DNA of 64,000 nt from Phyllostachys edulis (GCA_036346405.1 CM070559.1:40337889-40401888), one strand, 5' to 3'; numbered from the stretch's first letter, positions 32,358 to 44,000 are shown. A program made the numbers and translations. The notes: generated by a model not told the origin, from the sequence alone.

Positions 32358-34559
32358 TGAAGGGATATGTGTAGGCTACACTAGCTGGTAATTCAAAAGT
32401 TCTACGACGTAAATCAGGAAGCCATGCAAGTAAGAAATCATAGATCGTTACCACTAGATGCGCAATGCAACGGAAGAAGAGTTGGAGTAGCCTGATCCAA
32501 CGTTGAGTGCGTTGATGTAGTGGTCATAGTCAATCGTCTAGCGTCCTCAATGCCGATCCTCTCTTCTAGCAACCAATCGAGTTCCTTGTGAAGATCATGG
32601 ATCGTTCTCGTCCAGCACAGTAGCAATCGCAGTAGTGCCTTTACGGTATCCATACGTCCAGGGATGGAACACTGTACACTGGTGTGCTATCACCAACTCG
32701 CACGGTAGGGCCCTCGAGAAGATGGCGACTAGGGTTTCGATGATGCAACTCACGTCATCTATCCCAACAGCCTCATGCATCCCCTTATAAAGAGCCCATG
32801 ACAGATCCTATCCGAACTCGTTTGTTTCAACTCGGCCCTATAGGTTCATACGTAGGGGTGCAAACGGAGCAGATAGTTTCCAACCGACCGTCGTCTGTCA
32901 GACTAAATTCATATCTTATTCGGAGCCTGAAACCGGATATTCGGGATTTTTCTCGGATTTCAAATTTAGAGCCAGATAGCTTTTGCCGGATACAGAAACG
33001 AATCCTGAAAGGAGATATCTGTCGGATTCGGAGCTATCCGGATAATTTATTGGATAGTATCCAGTAAATACTATTTCTGATATCTGATAAACTCTAGGCC
33101 GGTAGGAGAGAAAATCGACCCATAAGGATTTCAAAGATTTTTTAAGTAAAATACAGGAAATCCAAATAAGTCATGAAATATAGCAAATGAACTCGAACAA
33201 ATTGCAGAAAATTTACAAAAATACTTTGGAACATGAGGGACTTAAATAAAATACTTTTGAATTTAATGGATGTTTGGTTTATTCATATTAAATCATTTTC
33301 ATTTCTAAAAATTCTATTTAAGCTTTGTTAAATTATATAAAATCATGAAAATTTTATAAAACCATATTTTATCCGCATTCAGTATTACGTGATTCTCACC
33401 TTTCTCGTGTCGACTCGATTTCGAGAAAAAAAAATGGAATAGAATACGGGATGAACGATATCCGTTCATATCCGCTCTAATTGCACCCATATTCATGCGT
33501 GATCGGTTGTGACTCGGAAACTCTTTTCCGACCACGAGTCGTTAGTGGTTCCAAGCAGGACATAATGATTCCCGAATACACATAAATTATATCAGATGAA
33601 CCTTAATGCAATATGATCTACAACTAGGTCCTTATCACTTACAACCAGCTCGTATCTCTATACGACTAGTTCATATTTAGTCACGACCAGTTCGTAACTC
33701 CTTACGACCAATTTATAACCAATTAGTGATTATGTTCGACCACTCTATGACCAGCTCATATCTCTATACGACCAGTCCGTATCTGGTCAAATTGAATGAC
33801 TTGCCTGTGTATTCTCCATTTGCCTCACGATATCTGGTTGAACTCTAGGTGAGATATTTTGTCATCCATGGACTGTTCAATACTTTCTTGATCAAGTGAC
33901 AGATAACTTCATACGGTCGACTCTTCATCCACTAGTGGCATGGCCATGCACTTTCTTTATCCGACCACATCGAGGGGCCCAGAGATATCTCTCCTGTTAT
34001 GTTTGGAGTGGCAAATCCCATATACGACCATTCACATCCCTTCGTATGTTTCATAGCATACCCGAAAAGCTACCTTTATAACTACCCAATTATGAAGTAA
34101 CATTTGGCAACCCCCAAGTGTACTATTACACATGTAAGAAACTATACTGATCTCAGGTCTAAGGATTATACATCATCATTGCTTGAGACCAACATATGAC
34201 ACATAAAATCATAACAATCTCAATAGTGTCTCAAGGTAGGTCAATCCAACACCATATTCTCTAACATGTGTTCACATTATTGATTCGATATCCCTATATC
34301 CATGACCGGTGAAACATGGTCATCAATCAATTCATGTGTTGGTCGATAAGTCACTAGTATTCTGACCAGTGCCATCCGACCAGGGATACATTTAGAATGA
34401 CAACATATAAGTTAAAGAGCTTCACCAACAAGTCACATACTTGTTAATATTTATAACTGATAATTCATTCAAGGAATATAATGGCATTTATTCTATAACT
34501 CATAAACATAGACGTGATACAATCATTTCTATGATTGCCTCTAGGGCATATCACCAACA
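32358..34559 (-). mobile_element. Solo LTR 4, BARE/RIRE1-like copia LTR nested in solo LTR 3
   Basis: Minus strand begins TGTTGGTGATATGCCCTAG, the signature start of the BARE-1/RIRE1/Angela group of cereal copia LTRs, and ends CATATCCCTTCA. An exact 5-bp duplication gagga flanks it (32,353-32,357 and 34,560-34,564). Length 2,202 bp including a hAT MITE; about 1.56 kb without it. The central part is rich in CGACCAGT/ACTGGTCG-type words. No internal region, hence a solo LTR. Confidence 0.88.
32853..33491. mobile_element. hAT-type MITE nested in solo LTR 4
   Basis: Ends TAGGGGTGCAAACGGAGC and GCTCTAATTGCACCCATA are inverted. The 8-bp flanks ttcatacg (32,845-32,852) and ttcatgcg (33,492-33,499) differ at one base, the hAT target length. 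The 639-bp interior has many GGATA/TATCC words and no transposase. Same end family as the pair at 6,172-6,681. Confidence 0.82.
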
Positions 34560-34845
34560 GAGGAAGGGCAGGGGCTGCACAAGGGAGGAAGGGCAACATG
34601 GGGTGGCGGCTCCTTGGAGGAGCTAGGACATGCGGCAGGGGCGTGGTGGTGCACTAGGATTTGGGGGGAGGGCGCCCCTGGCTCCACAAAATGCCCCCCG
34701 CCCCCTTGGCCAAGGCGCCATGGGCTAGGAGCCCAAGTTTTTCACCTTTTGCGAAAATCACCTTTTTAATTCCTTTAATTCCCACTCTACTTCATTTAGT
34801 CCTCGTAATACGATTCGGAATATTACAAAGGGAGACCTCCTCCTC

Positions 34846-34856
34846 CTATATAAAGG
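34846..34856 (+). promoter_or_regulatory. TATA box of the copia C LTR
   Basis: CTATATAAAGG, followed at ~30 bp by a purine-rich leader, in the LTR part right of the nested insertions. Confidence 0.6.
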
Positions 34857-35007
34857 GGGCAGAGAGCTCTCGTTATACACACAAGTCTAAAGGGAAAAAA
34901 GATCAATAAAGAGAGAAGACTGAGACTGCATCTGTGTATTCTTGTCTATTGTTTAGTATTTGTGAGTTTAGAGATTCGTTCGTTGGCAACGCGACCTCGA
35001 TTATACA

Positions 35008-35558
35008 ATAGATTACTCGGTGTAATCGGCCAAGTAGACGAGTTAACCTCTGTATATGCTAGTCGTGATGAGGTGGCCACTGTCACTGAATTAATGGGCG
35101 TTTAAACGACTGTTAAGACCATTTTTCACTACATTGCATGATACACGTGTCACACGTCCCACTCACTGTATACACATACACACACGCTGAGTGGTGGAGC
35201 TAGGAATTGGAGATGAAGGGAGCCGAGAAAACTATATAGTAAAATTGCATTTTATGAGGAGAGCTAAATATCAGGAATATAGATAAAATTCTATGGATCA
35301 CAAAAGAATGTAGCGACAAAATTTGAATTATAGGGAGAGCATTGACCCATGCCAACCCCCCTCGCTCTGCCTCTGCACATGCTAGAAATTTTGCCGATGT
35401 TTCAGACCCTCAGACTCGTTCAAACATGGAGTACATGTAATCCATCTGTATCCTCTGTTGTGGTGTGTGATCCTAACCGTCCACCGTGGATCATCAGATA
35501 GCTTACACAAATGCCCAGTCGCCCCATCTCAGCCGAGCAATGACTGGTAGTGTGATAC
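35008..35558. other. Spacer between two copia elements
   Basis: No coding sequence or repeat identified. Contains cacatacacacac and mixed sequence; may include the 5' flank of copia D. Confidence 0.35.
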
Positions 35559-35793
35559 TGTTGGGAAACCATGGGCGGGCGCCCCATCCAAAACCCTAGC
35601 AGGGCCTGTAGTCTATAAATAGAGATGCTAATCATTGTAAAAGACTGATCATGAGAAGAGAAATAAAGAGAAGAAAGAAGTCCCCATATATCTATGTGCT
35701 CAATCTACTATTTGTTCTTACATTGTTCTGTGCGATTCTACGCTTGTCTACGAGGTGATCGCTCGGTCTGGACTCACCAGCGATGGTTCCTCA
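35559..35793 (+). mobile_element. Copia D 5' LTR (putative)
   Basis: Starts TGTTGGGAAACCATGG, holds CTATAAATAG at 35,613 and a purine-rich leader, and ends near GGTTCCTCA at 35,793. It is followed by TATTATTAGCACG, close to the TATTATCAGCACG seen after some copia LTRs as an unusual primer site. Copia gag lies downstream. No second LTR is in view, so both ends are estimates. Confidence 0.5.
35613..35622 (+). promoter_or_regulatory. TATA box of copia D LTR
   Basis: CTATAAATAG, about 55 bp into the putative LTR and upstream of an A/G-rich leader. Confidence 0.5.
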
Positions 35794-37480
35794 ATATATT
35801 ATTAGCACGATCGACTCCGGCCTACCTCTAGGCTTACTCTACTTGGATCGAAAGGTAGCTGTCGTAGCACGACGCTCGTAGATCGAATCACATTTTCTAG
35901 ATCGCTTTCAATTCCGCAAATTTGGATTTCTAGAGTATTTTCTACGGTGTAAATCCGCACCGTGAGCCGACTTGAAGTCACCGGCCAAGCCAATCGGTAG
36001 GTTGCATGAAAGAGTAGATGCGATTGCACTATAGATGATAGATTGAATGAACACAGACAAAGAAAAACGGCGCCCGCATGCGGCCATGCAAATTTCATTT
36101 AATCTTCGCGAGTCGACTTGTGGTCATTGGTACAATGCTGATCGGATGATTGATTGCCTGTTCATGGATGCACAAAGAAAAAAATCGCACGCGCCGCCGG
36201 ACGCCGCGACGCTGTCGATCGTGCCACCGACTTTGTCGACTGAAGTCGCCATACCGCGCCGCCCACGCATGGTCAAACCGCGCCGACGCATGCCGCCTGA
36301 AGCCAGCCAAGCCGTTACTGGCCGGCCGTACTCGCCGTGCTCGAACACGCCATGCTCGTCACGCGCCCTGCACGGGCTCCATCGCGTCGCGCGCCGCATC
36401 TCGGGCCATCACGCCGCACATCGTGTTCGCCGCCTGCTGGCGCCTCGCGCTGCCAAGGCTTCACGGCTCCCACATGGTTACGACGCCGCGCGGCCTTACC
36501 GTCGCGCCCCTGCGATGGGCTCCGCGTCGCGTCTTCCCGCCATGCGCCGACATCCACGCCATCACGCCCACCCCAGCACCCAGCGACACACACCGGTGCC
36601 TCCGCGCCCGGCCGTGCTTCGACAAATTTCAAGATGGCCGCACACCGCCGCTTTACCCCGCATGGTCGTGACGCCGCCACTCGGTCACTTGACGATCAAG
36701 GCCGCCCTCGACCCTGCCGCCACGTCGCCTCGCTCCCAAGACCGCCCGCCGCGCCACCACGCGCAGAAGCGCCATCGCCGCCGCGCGTCGCCACGTCGCT
36801 TGACCCGCGACGACGCGTGCTCAAGACTAAGCCGCTCGCTGAGGCTACATCGGTAGCAAGACGCCCTCATTGCTAACGCGCACTGCCGCCTCACGCCTTT
36901 AGCCACACAATGTGGCACTAGAACCCTAGCACCTAAAGGCAATCGCCAAATGGGCCAAAGAAAGGCACGGCAGGTGGAAAACCGAAAAAAAAAGAAAAAA
37001 GGGGAAAAGGTGGAAAATCCCAAAAATTTGCAAATAAACCCTCGAAGTTCTTAAAATTATGAGGAAATATTTCGGGAAAGAAATTATTACAGAATAAACC
37101 CCCAGAATTTGAAAAATTGCGCTAAAATTTCTTAGAATTGAAATTTAGCGGTTTAACCCCTAAAAATTGCAGAATTCACCGAAAATTCATATTTTAGCGG
37201 TTTGAGCATTTGAAGCATGTTTAACTCTGTTATTATTATTTCTATGTAATTTATATATTATATTTACTATTTTGATTATCTATGATTGTTTATATTACTT
37301 TTAATCACCGAAAATAGCGTTGAATCATGAAAAATGCATAGAAAAATACGGGATCATGAACCGGGAGTTCGTAGAGCATGTTGAGAATTTTGCAACCATT
37401 TTATGCAGATTACCAGTAGTAATCTTATGAACTCTTTGCATAAATATGAAGATGACTAGCATCACGAACCAGTAGTTTGA
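35794..37480 (+). other. Copia D leader with a GC-rich island
   Basis: Between LTR and gag. From 36,160 to 36,900 GC content is very high and CG dinucleotides are abundant, in contrast to the AT-rich flanks. A 269-codon plus-strand frame (36,047-36,856) runs through it, but its Arg/Pro/His/Ala composition and equally long frames on the other strand and phases suggest composition, not selection. From 36,990 the sequence is AT-rich with repeated gcggtttaacccc words. I see no known protein. Alternatives are a captured host fragment or an extra ORF of the element. Confidence 0.3.
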
Positions 37481-37489
37481 AGAGCTAGC

Positions 37490-38414
37490 CCAGCATGGCT
37501 AGAATTTGTACCAGTCTTCAACTCTATGGTATGGTAATCACGGATGAGCAAAAGATTGAGAAGACTATATCTACCTTTCACCGAATGCGGTGCAATCCGC
37601 ACACAACTATCGTCAAGACGGCTACAAGGAGTATGCTGAATGGATTAACATCATGCAAGTTGCGGAAGTTCAAGATGATGTTCTAAGGAAGAACTACATC
37701 TCACAGCCGTCTAGTAGCAATGTTGGCCATGAAGCCAATGCTAGAAGCTACAAGGTGAGGAAGCATCTCACAAAGGAAAGGGGCAAGAAGGGTAAGGTCA
37801 TGGGTCGCATGTTATTGATGTTTCCCAGTCTAAGAAGAAGGGTAAAGGACATCATGAGGCACACCTTGCCATTGCAGGCACGAAGGATCCACAGCCATTA
37901 GTTGCACTCATGTTGCCATCACCCCTCCTTTGGACATCGTAGCGGTCGCAGCCATAGTTGCCCAAGAGGAGAAGGTCGTCATGGAGCAGATTAAGGCAGA
38001 AGTTTCTAAGTACTTCGCTGATTCGATCTAGTGCACGCATTGCACTTAGATCTTTTTATAGCCACTTGCAGTTTGTGGTTGTGATGGAACATTAAATTAT
38101 TTTATTCTAGGAGAGCAAAGCATTAAGTTCTTATAATGAGTCCTGGAAGCCTTAATTTTTCCTGTATTTATAATAGCAAGTTATGTTATGATATTTGAAG
38201 TATTAGAACGCGTGTGATGTCCTATGGAGGAAGTGTGCTTAGCGAATAGCGGCTGTGAATACCATCTTGAGAGATCTGAAAGTTTTTCGATCGATCGGCA
38301 AGAATCTTTGGTAGTCTTCACGACAATTGCAGTAAAGGATACTTGTATAATAGGCTCAGGAAGGACCACAATTATACTTAGATGGACACAACTTTGATCA
38401 TTAAAGAATCGCTT
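37490..38414 (+). pseudogene. Copia D gag and protease fragment, cut by gypsy B
   Basis: Plus strand: KIEKTISTFHRM then, in another frame, QSAHNYRQDGYKEYAEWINI and NYISQPSSSNVGHEANAR, the C-terminal part of the copia gag of the UBN2_2 type, followed by lysine-rich KGKGHHEAHL. At 38,290-38,414 the protease/pre-integrase junction reads TIAVKDTCIIGSGRTTIIL. It ends at 38,414 where the gypsy B LTR begins. Stops and frame changes mark it as dead. Whatever follows in copia D would lie beyond gypsy B and is not in the window. Confidence 0.75.
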
Positions 38415-39257
38415 TGTAACATCCCAATTTTTCTAAGCTTTAAAATCCCTTGAATAGTTGGTAGAGAAAATTCACCATTTGGATTTATGTGAATTTAATT
38501 TAAAAGCTTAATATTGGACTTTGAGTAACAAAACCATTTAATACGACTAAAGCCAACATGAACAATAGTCAAAACTATTTTATTTGGATTCTTTGTGCTT
38601 GGATATATTTTCTAGAATTTTCGGAATTTTTCCAAGTTCATTTGCTATTTTCCATTGCTTATTTGAATTTACGCTATCTTCTAAAAGGAAAAACTAATTA
38701 AAATCTCCAAAGCATTACTTGGGCCTAAACCCAAGCTCTTCCTGTTAGGCCCGGTATTGTCTTGCCAATCCTTCCGCAGATTGGATCGGCGGCGAACGCC
38801 TCGATCTCCACGCTGCTTTCTCTCTCTCCCGCCTTCCCCACTCCCAGCGTTGGATCGCAAATGGACGTTCGATCTTGAGGGCTGTTTGGAGCGGTCCTAA
38901 CGCTCCCTTCGATTGTGGGCGTCCGATCTAAAGCGGACGACCAGATCTTAGCCCTCGCGCGAGCGCCTCGCCTCTCTCTCTCGACACGTGGGCCCGCCAT
39001 AAATCGCTGCCTCGACACGGTCTCTTCCTCTCGCGACTCATGACAGCAGTCCGCCATTGCCGCTTAGAAGCTTCGCTCATGCGGTCGTTTCGCTAACAAA
39101 ACCCCGATTTCCGCACCAAACTTCATCGTTATCTTTTCAAGACCGACTCTGTTTGAATTTGAAACTCAAACTTCGTCTCTATCCTGCTTTATCTCGTGGC
39201 GACCATTTGAGGCGCTTTAACCCGCCATGCACGACGCCATCTCAAGCTCGCTCGTGC

Positions 39258-39267
39258 CTATAAAAGG
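39258..39267 (+). promoter_or_regulatory. TATA box of gypsy B LTR
   Basis: CTATAAAAGG, about 845 bp into the LTR, identical to the box in solo LTR 2. Transcription of the element would begin about 30 bp downstream. Confidence 0.7.
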
Positions 39268-41014
39268 ACCCCCCTGCTTCGCCTTCGCCCCCTTTCCAAA
39301 ACCCCTCGCTCAATTCCACCCGAGAGCCTCCGCATCGCCGCCAATTTAAGCTTTAAGGTCTTCTCGCCGCCGGTGGGATTTCTTCGATGCGCCGCCGCCA
39401 GAGTCAGCCACTTGGCGTCGTCGTGGAGCACACCATCGGGATCGCCATCACCTCCTCTACCTCCCGGACCCTTCCCAGACGACAATCCTCATTGAGCGCC
39501 CACCGAAACAAAACTCGAAGCCGCCCGCCGCTCCAACCTCGCCACGGCCACCACGATCGTCCTCGACCTCCCAGACCTACACCACCGAGGTTCGCAATAA
39601 CGCCACCACACACCCATACCAACCACCTCATGGGTGATCATCAGAGGCCGGGTGACCATCGGTCTAGAGCGCCGCGTGCTGCCGCCACCACGCCACCGCC
39701 TCACCTCTGTGCTGCGTGGCATCCTAAGTGGCGCCATGTCGACCCACCACATGAGCGCCACGTGGCGCACCAGTGCCGCCCGGATCCAAAGGCTCGGTGG
39801 ACTCATCCACCTGGAGTCAGGTTCTTACATGTGGGTCCCACATGTCGATTTTATTTTATTCCTTTAATTTAGAATTCGCCGCTAACGCCACATTAAGCAA
39901 TAATCCATGTTTTTCTTTAAGAAATAATTCGAAATTCGTGATAATTCAATTTCTAGGGTTATTCTTTAGATCCAAACTTCCAAACCTCATAACTTTTGCA
40001 TCCTAACTCCAAATGCGAGTCAAATTTCTAAATTGTCTAAAATTAAGATCTATTTAATGGAGATCTTTATTTATTTATTTTTGAGTTGTTTGCCTCATTA
40101 TTTATTTATTTTGTTTGTTTGCTTCTGTTTATGAGTAGATTTGACGCTCGGAGGATTTGCGAGAAGAAGAACACATCAAGACCAAGACCAATTCATAGAT
40201 CTATTCCAAGGCAAGTCATGCTTTGACCATGTTGAATCGATTTTCCAAATATTATTTTAATCCAAAGTATTGCATTTATTTCAAGTAATTATTTAAATGA
40301 TTTTGGGATTAGCTATTAAGTCCAATCTGTTATGCCTTCCTTGTGTAACTTGTTATGCCTTGATCCTTTGTCACCCTAGTTGATATTTAGTTGGTAAATA
40401 TTATAGCACCAACGTGGGTTGGTTAGTACAATTAGATTGCTTAGCCATGCCACGAATCACCTATTCATGTAAAGTGCAATTATTAACTGACTAAGTGACT
40501 ATGTAATTTTGTAATAATCAGGTGCACTATGTGTCCTCATGGCATGTGTTGCACTTAATTCAACTGGTGGGAAAAAGGTTTAGGTGAGGCAAGTGGAAGG
40601 AACTGTGTGACATGGTGGCTATGTGATATGGGTTTGTGAATCATGTGTCATATTTATCTATGTGCCTTAGTAAGAACAATGGAAGTCTTGCCTCGGTCAT
40701 TTAAGGACTGAACTTTAGCGCCATTGAACTGAGCCCACTTTGTCTGCATCGCATGCTGTTATGGGACGGCCTAGCATAGTAAGATCTGAATTCTTGGCAT
40801 TGTTTGCTCGGTGGTAGGTTAGGCTATGTGAATAGGGTGGAGGTGTGTGCTACCACGTAGTCGCATTATGGGACGGTTCGCGCCTCCATCCAACGATGTG
40901 TGTTGTACCTTACACTGTGTATGGTTTGGTATGACGTAGGCACATCGGGAGCATCTATGTTAAGATGAAGTTTCTGAAATGCTTTGTTACGATTAGTGCT
41001 TGCAACACTAGTTG

Positions 41015-41090
41015 TATCTTGTGGGTAAAGTGTACAAACTCTGCAGAGTGTAAACAAATCTATTCGAATAGCCGCGTCCCGGTTATGGAC
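41015..41090 (+). repeat. Conserved palindromic block in long gypsy LTRs, copy 3
   Basis: TCTTGTGGGTAAAGTGTAC, CTCTGCAGAG and CTATTCGAATAGCCG occur in the same order and spacing as at 17,902 and 22,571. Confidence 0.9.
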
Positions 41091-41744
41091 AACGCCGATT
41101 TCACACGAGGGTAGATCTTCATAAAATCTGTGTGGGAAGGGGGTGTGTGATTTAAATCATATAGCTATGTGAATAATCTGTTTAGGCAGTGTGTGTCTTT
41201 GTGAAATCAACTGTTCAAATTATTATTAATGTCTATTTGTTTTACCTATCTTCAAATCTATTATTGTATTCAATTGCAAATATTGCATTTTCGCAAAAGA
41301 ACCACAAAATGCCATTCTCTTGTAATAAGCCCGCATGTATACTTGCATTTACGTGGTGTGACTTATGTAGTACGGTGTACTCACGCTTGCTTTAAAATAA
41401 ATCAAGCGAAGAGGAGTCTTCACCAAAGATTCGAGGAGGAGTTTATCGAAGGTGCTTGATCGTGGGGTCTTGATCGATCGGTTGCCCGTGGTGAATCGAT
41501 GGGACACCGCTAGCTTTTGTTTCCGCCGCTGCGTTATTTCTCTGTTAGCCTGCGTGGGCTTAATAATTGTAAACTTCGACCATAAGGTCAAACCATTATT
41601 TATTAATCAAACTATGCGTTTATGTTATTATTCGCTGTGTGGATCGACACTCATCTTTGTTGATACTTGTGTGCACTAGCGTGATTACGGACTAGTGCAT
41701 AAAACACAGAGGGTCCGAATTGTAATTTTGGGTCCCGACAGAGG

Positions 41745-41756
41745 TGGTATCGAGCC
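41745..41756 (+). other. Gypsy B primer-binding site
   Basis: TGGTATCGAGCC, a variant of the plant TGGTATCAGAGC site, four bases after the LTR end. Confidence 0.85.
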
Positions 41757-42177
41757 ATACCGATCGTAGGTCATACCCTTAGATCGGTAGTCTTAGAGAG
41801 TCCAAACTATTTTCTAAAAAGAAAATTTAACTTGCAAGACTAAATGAATTGCTTAACTCCTCTCATATCTCTCTTGACTCATCTATTGCTGAAATTTTTC
41901 CCTCTCCCCGCTGGTTTTAACTTGGTTCCCGCCTCTTGTCTATCTTGACAGATACCTTACCTTCAGACCTTCGGAGATTGCAACGGAGGACTTGCCGCAG
42001 AGCTATGGAAGCTGCTACAGACACTTGGAGGCTTCGATCGCCCAATGTCTTCATGGCAATGTAGTACCGTCCTTGAGATAGATCGTGGTGTGATCTGCCG
42101 TCTGACAATCTACACCAGAAGGAACACTAGAGGCAGCCAACCCTTGGATATCTCAGTCAGGAGGACTACCTTCGGGC

Positions 42178-42711
42178 TTGGAATCCAGGAGTCATCACGC
42201 TTGGCCATCCGCAGAGTTTGCAACATCTACGCCCAAGAGCTGCAGAACACTGTCTTCCGCTATCATCCTAGATCTGCAGCAATGGACCTCCCGGCTCACT
42301 TTCTCTCTACAAATGGGGGAAGGCAACGCCACAGTGGTACACCTTGCCCAGTTCACAGCTGCTCAGGAGGAGTCTCTGGCGTTAGTCGCCACAGAGCTGG
42401 AGTGTGCCTATGAAGCATGGGAAAGAGCCGAGAACAGAGTCGCTGTCTTAGAGCAAGCTCTCTACGGTCAGCATGAGCTTGAGGAAGATCAAGACGGAGA
42501 AGATCAAGAGGAGAATCCAGAAGAACATCAAGAGGAGAATCCAGAAGAAAATCCAGAAGAAGATCCAGAAGAGATTCTAGAGGACCCGGCGAGGTCAGCA
42601 GAGCCGGAGGAGCGATTACACTCAAGACTCAAAGACGCCTGCTCTGCCGCACAGGCCCCACGTAGCATCGGAGACCGATTCATGCGGATGCCAGCTCACT
42701 TCCGAGTCTGA
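42178..42711 (+). CDS. Gypsy B upstream ORF with acidic repeats, unknown function
   Basis: A 177-codon frame between the primer-binding site and gag. It contains QEESLALVATELECAYEAWE, predicted helical, and a run of degenerate EENPEE/EEDPEE units (about residues 108-138). The upstream part in other frames (42,000-42,260) reads like the extra ORF found before gag in some long-LTR cereal gypsy elements (words RRVCNIYAQELQNT and FRYHPR), so the true ORF probably spans about 42,000-42,711 with a frameshift. The role of such ORFs is not established. A stop at 42,709-42,711 ends it 310 bp before gag. Confidence 0.5.
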   Translation: MESRSHHAWPSAEFATSTPKSCRTLSSAIILDLQQWTSRLTFSLQMGEGNATVVHLAQFTAAQEESLALVATELECAYEAWERAENRVAVLEQALYGQHELEEDQDGEDQEENPEEHQEENPEENPEEDPEEILEDPARSAEPEERLHSRLKDACSAAQAPRSIGDRFMRMPAHFRV

Positions 42712-43020
42712 CGGTGGTAGGGCGAGCGCGTGGTTGCGGAGGCTTTCTCGAATAGTTGGTTTAAGTTCCAGTTCAGTCAGGCTTAGCCAGTTTTCCCTTT
42801 TCAGAGTCGCCTTTAGGCGGTAGCTTGTGTGCTTAGGTTCGTCTTAATTCCTTGTGTGCAAGTGTGAGCTGCAAAAGCCCTTAGGCATTTGTTGCAGCCA
42901 TGCTAAAACCCTAATAATAAAGTTATTTCATTGAGTTTCTTGAGCTGTGTTTGTTGGGTTTAATCTATTCTTCCCTGTTTAGTTCTTAACTCATCTTGTG
43001 CTTGCTACCTTATCTAACCT

Positions 43021-44000
43021 ATGGAGCTTCACCAGATGGTTCAGACTCGCCACACCGCTGCAAGTGGATCCGGCACCCAAAGATCCGAGGAAAATGATCA
43101 AATCCTCAGAGGACAAGGTCGCCTCAAGCACCACCTCTTGACTTGCGTAACTTTGGGGCCTTCATGGCAAAGACAAACACAGATGATGTATGCTATGATG
43201 AACCGGATGCAAAGCTATGACCAACAACAACAACAACCACAATCATCAAGGAGGAACCCGTTAGGCTCATGGTCACCGGGGTCATCTAAGTTGGCCAATT
43301 CATGAGGACCCGTCCGCCAACTTTCTCCGGCATGTCACGCCAATAGAAGCGATGATTGGCTTCAGGCGTAATTGAGAGGAAGCCGCGATCACCCAATGCG
43401 CCGATCACGAGAAATTTTGTATGCCACTCATCGGATGGAGGGCGTAGGCTGGCGAATGGTGGAGAATTTACGCACGGCGATGAGGCACGCAGAATATCAC
43501 TTGGGAAGAATTCTCCGCAGACTTTCCGCCAAGATATCATGTACTGAAGGATCATGGATTTAAAGAAAGATGAGTTCCGTGCTCTTAAGCAAGGGGCTGT
43601 GTCGATGATGACATTCAACAAGTTTACTCGGCCTAGCCCGCTATGCTCCAGAGGATGTCGCTCTCGACAAGGCTCGCTTGTAGTCGCTTCTTAAAGGATT
43701 GAACTCGTGGCTACAGTCAATCTGCTTGCCCACACCTTCCCTGCATTTCGTGAGTTGATCAACAAGGCATTAGTTATGGAGGATAAACGCAAGGAATCTG
43801 GAGGACCACGCCAAGCGAGGATGGCTCGACAAGGAAGCCACCACCACAACAAAGAGAGAGCAAGAATAGTGCCACAAACAGATCAATCGCCTCCACCAAG
43901 AAAGTTCTTTCAGACACCTACACGACCTTTAGCACCTCGGGCTTTTGTTCAGACTTTCGCAACCCTACACCACCAACCCCACCCTCAGGAGCAACAGTGA
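43021..44000 (+). pseudogene. Gypsy B gag, frameshifted
   Basis: ATG at 43,021 reads MELHQMVQTRHTAASGSG. The gag core appears in shifted frames: LYATHRMEGV-like words at 43,420, a W-containing segment, then ARYAPEDVALDKARL at 43,650 and LINKALVMEDKRKESGG (43,755), followed by a basic Arg/His/Gln-rich tail. A CCHC knuckle (C-x2-C-x4-H-x4-C) is not clear, though CATLLPTVSL-like words near 44,030 may be its remnant. Frame breaks are frequent. Some may be sequence error rather than decay. Confidence 0.75.

Larger units (their letters stand above)
30388..34827 (-). mobile_element. Solo LTR 3 (outer insertion in the copia C LTR)
   Basis: Flanked by an exact 5-bp duplication aaggg (30,383-30,387 and 34,828-34,832). 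Plus-strand ends are TGTAACACCCC and GAATATTACA. The minus strand is the likely sense, because its end (CACAGAG-like words then GGGGTGTTACA) resembles the 3' end of the other long LTRs here. Excluding its own nested insertion (32,358-34,559 plus one TSD) it is about 2.2 kb. It has no coding region. Overlapping frames in 32,140-32,360 are low-complexity. Confidence 0.85.
30253..35007 (+). mobile_element. Copia C 3' LTR, split by nested insertions
   Basis: A polypurine tract AAGGGGGAG at 30,244-30,252 precedes TGTTGTATATAGGCC, the LTR start. The LTR runs 30,253-30,387, is interrupted by a solo LTR (30,388-34,827) with duplicated aaggg, and continues at 34,833 with CTATATAAAGG (34,846), a CT/GA-rich leader, and a probable end TTATACA at 35,007. 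Without the insert it is about 310 bp. The 3' limit is inferred from an ACA end only. Confidence 0.7.
38415..41740 (+). mobile_element. Gypsy B 5' LTR, 3.3 kb
   Basis: From TGTAACATCCC to GGGTCCCGACA, 3,326 bp, followed after a few bases by a primer-binding site and then gag-pol. The upstream 5 bp gcttt (38,410-38,414) should be the target site. It shares its start, the CTATAAAAGG box (39,258), a GC-rich leader and the palindromic block (41,015) with solo LTRs 1 and 2. Apparent frames at 39,300-39,870 lie in the GC-rich leader. Confidence 0.9.

Noticed and set aside
36047..36856. 269-codon plus-strand ORF as a real gene
   Set aside because: Arg/Pro/His/Ala-biased, with comparably long frames on the other strand and phases; it tracks the GC-rich composition and has no recognisable domain.
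39387..39872. 161-codon ORF
   Set aside because: Low-complexity frame in the GC-rich leader of the gypsy B LTR; an antisense frame of similar length overlaps it.
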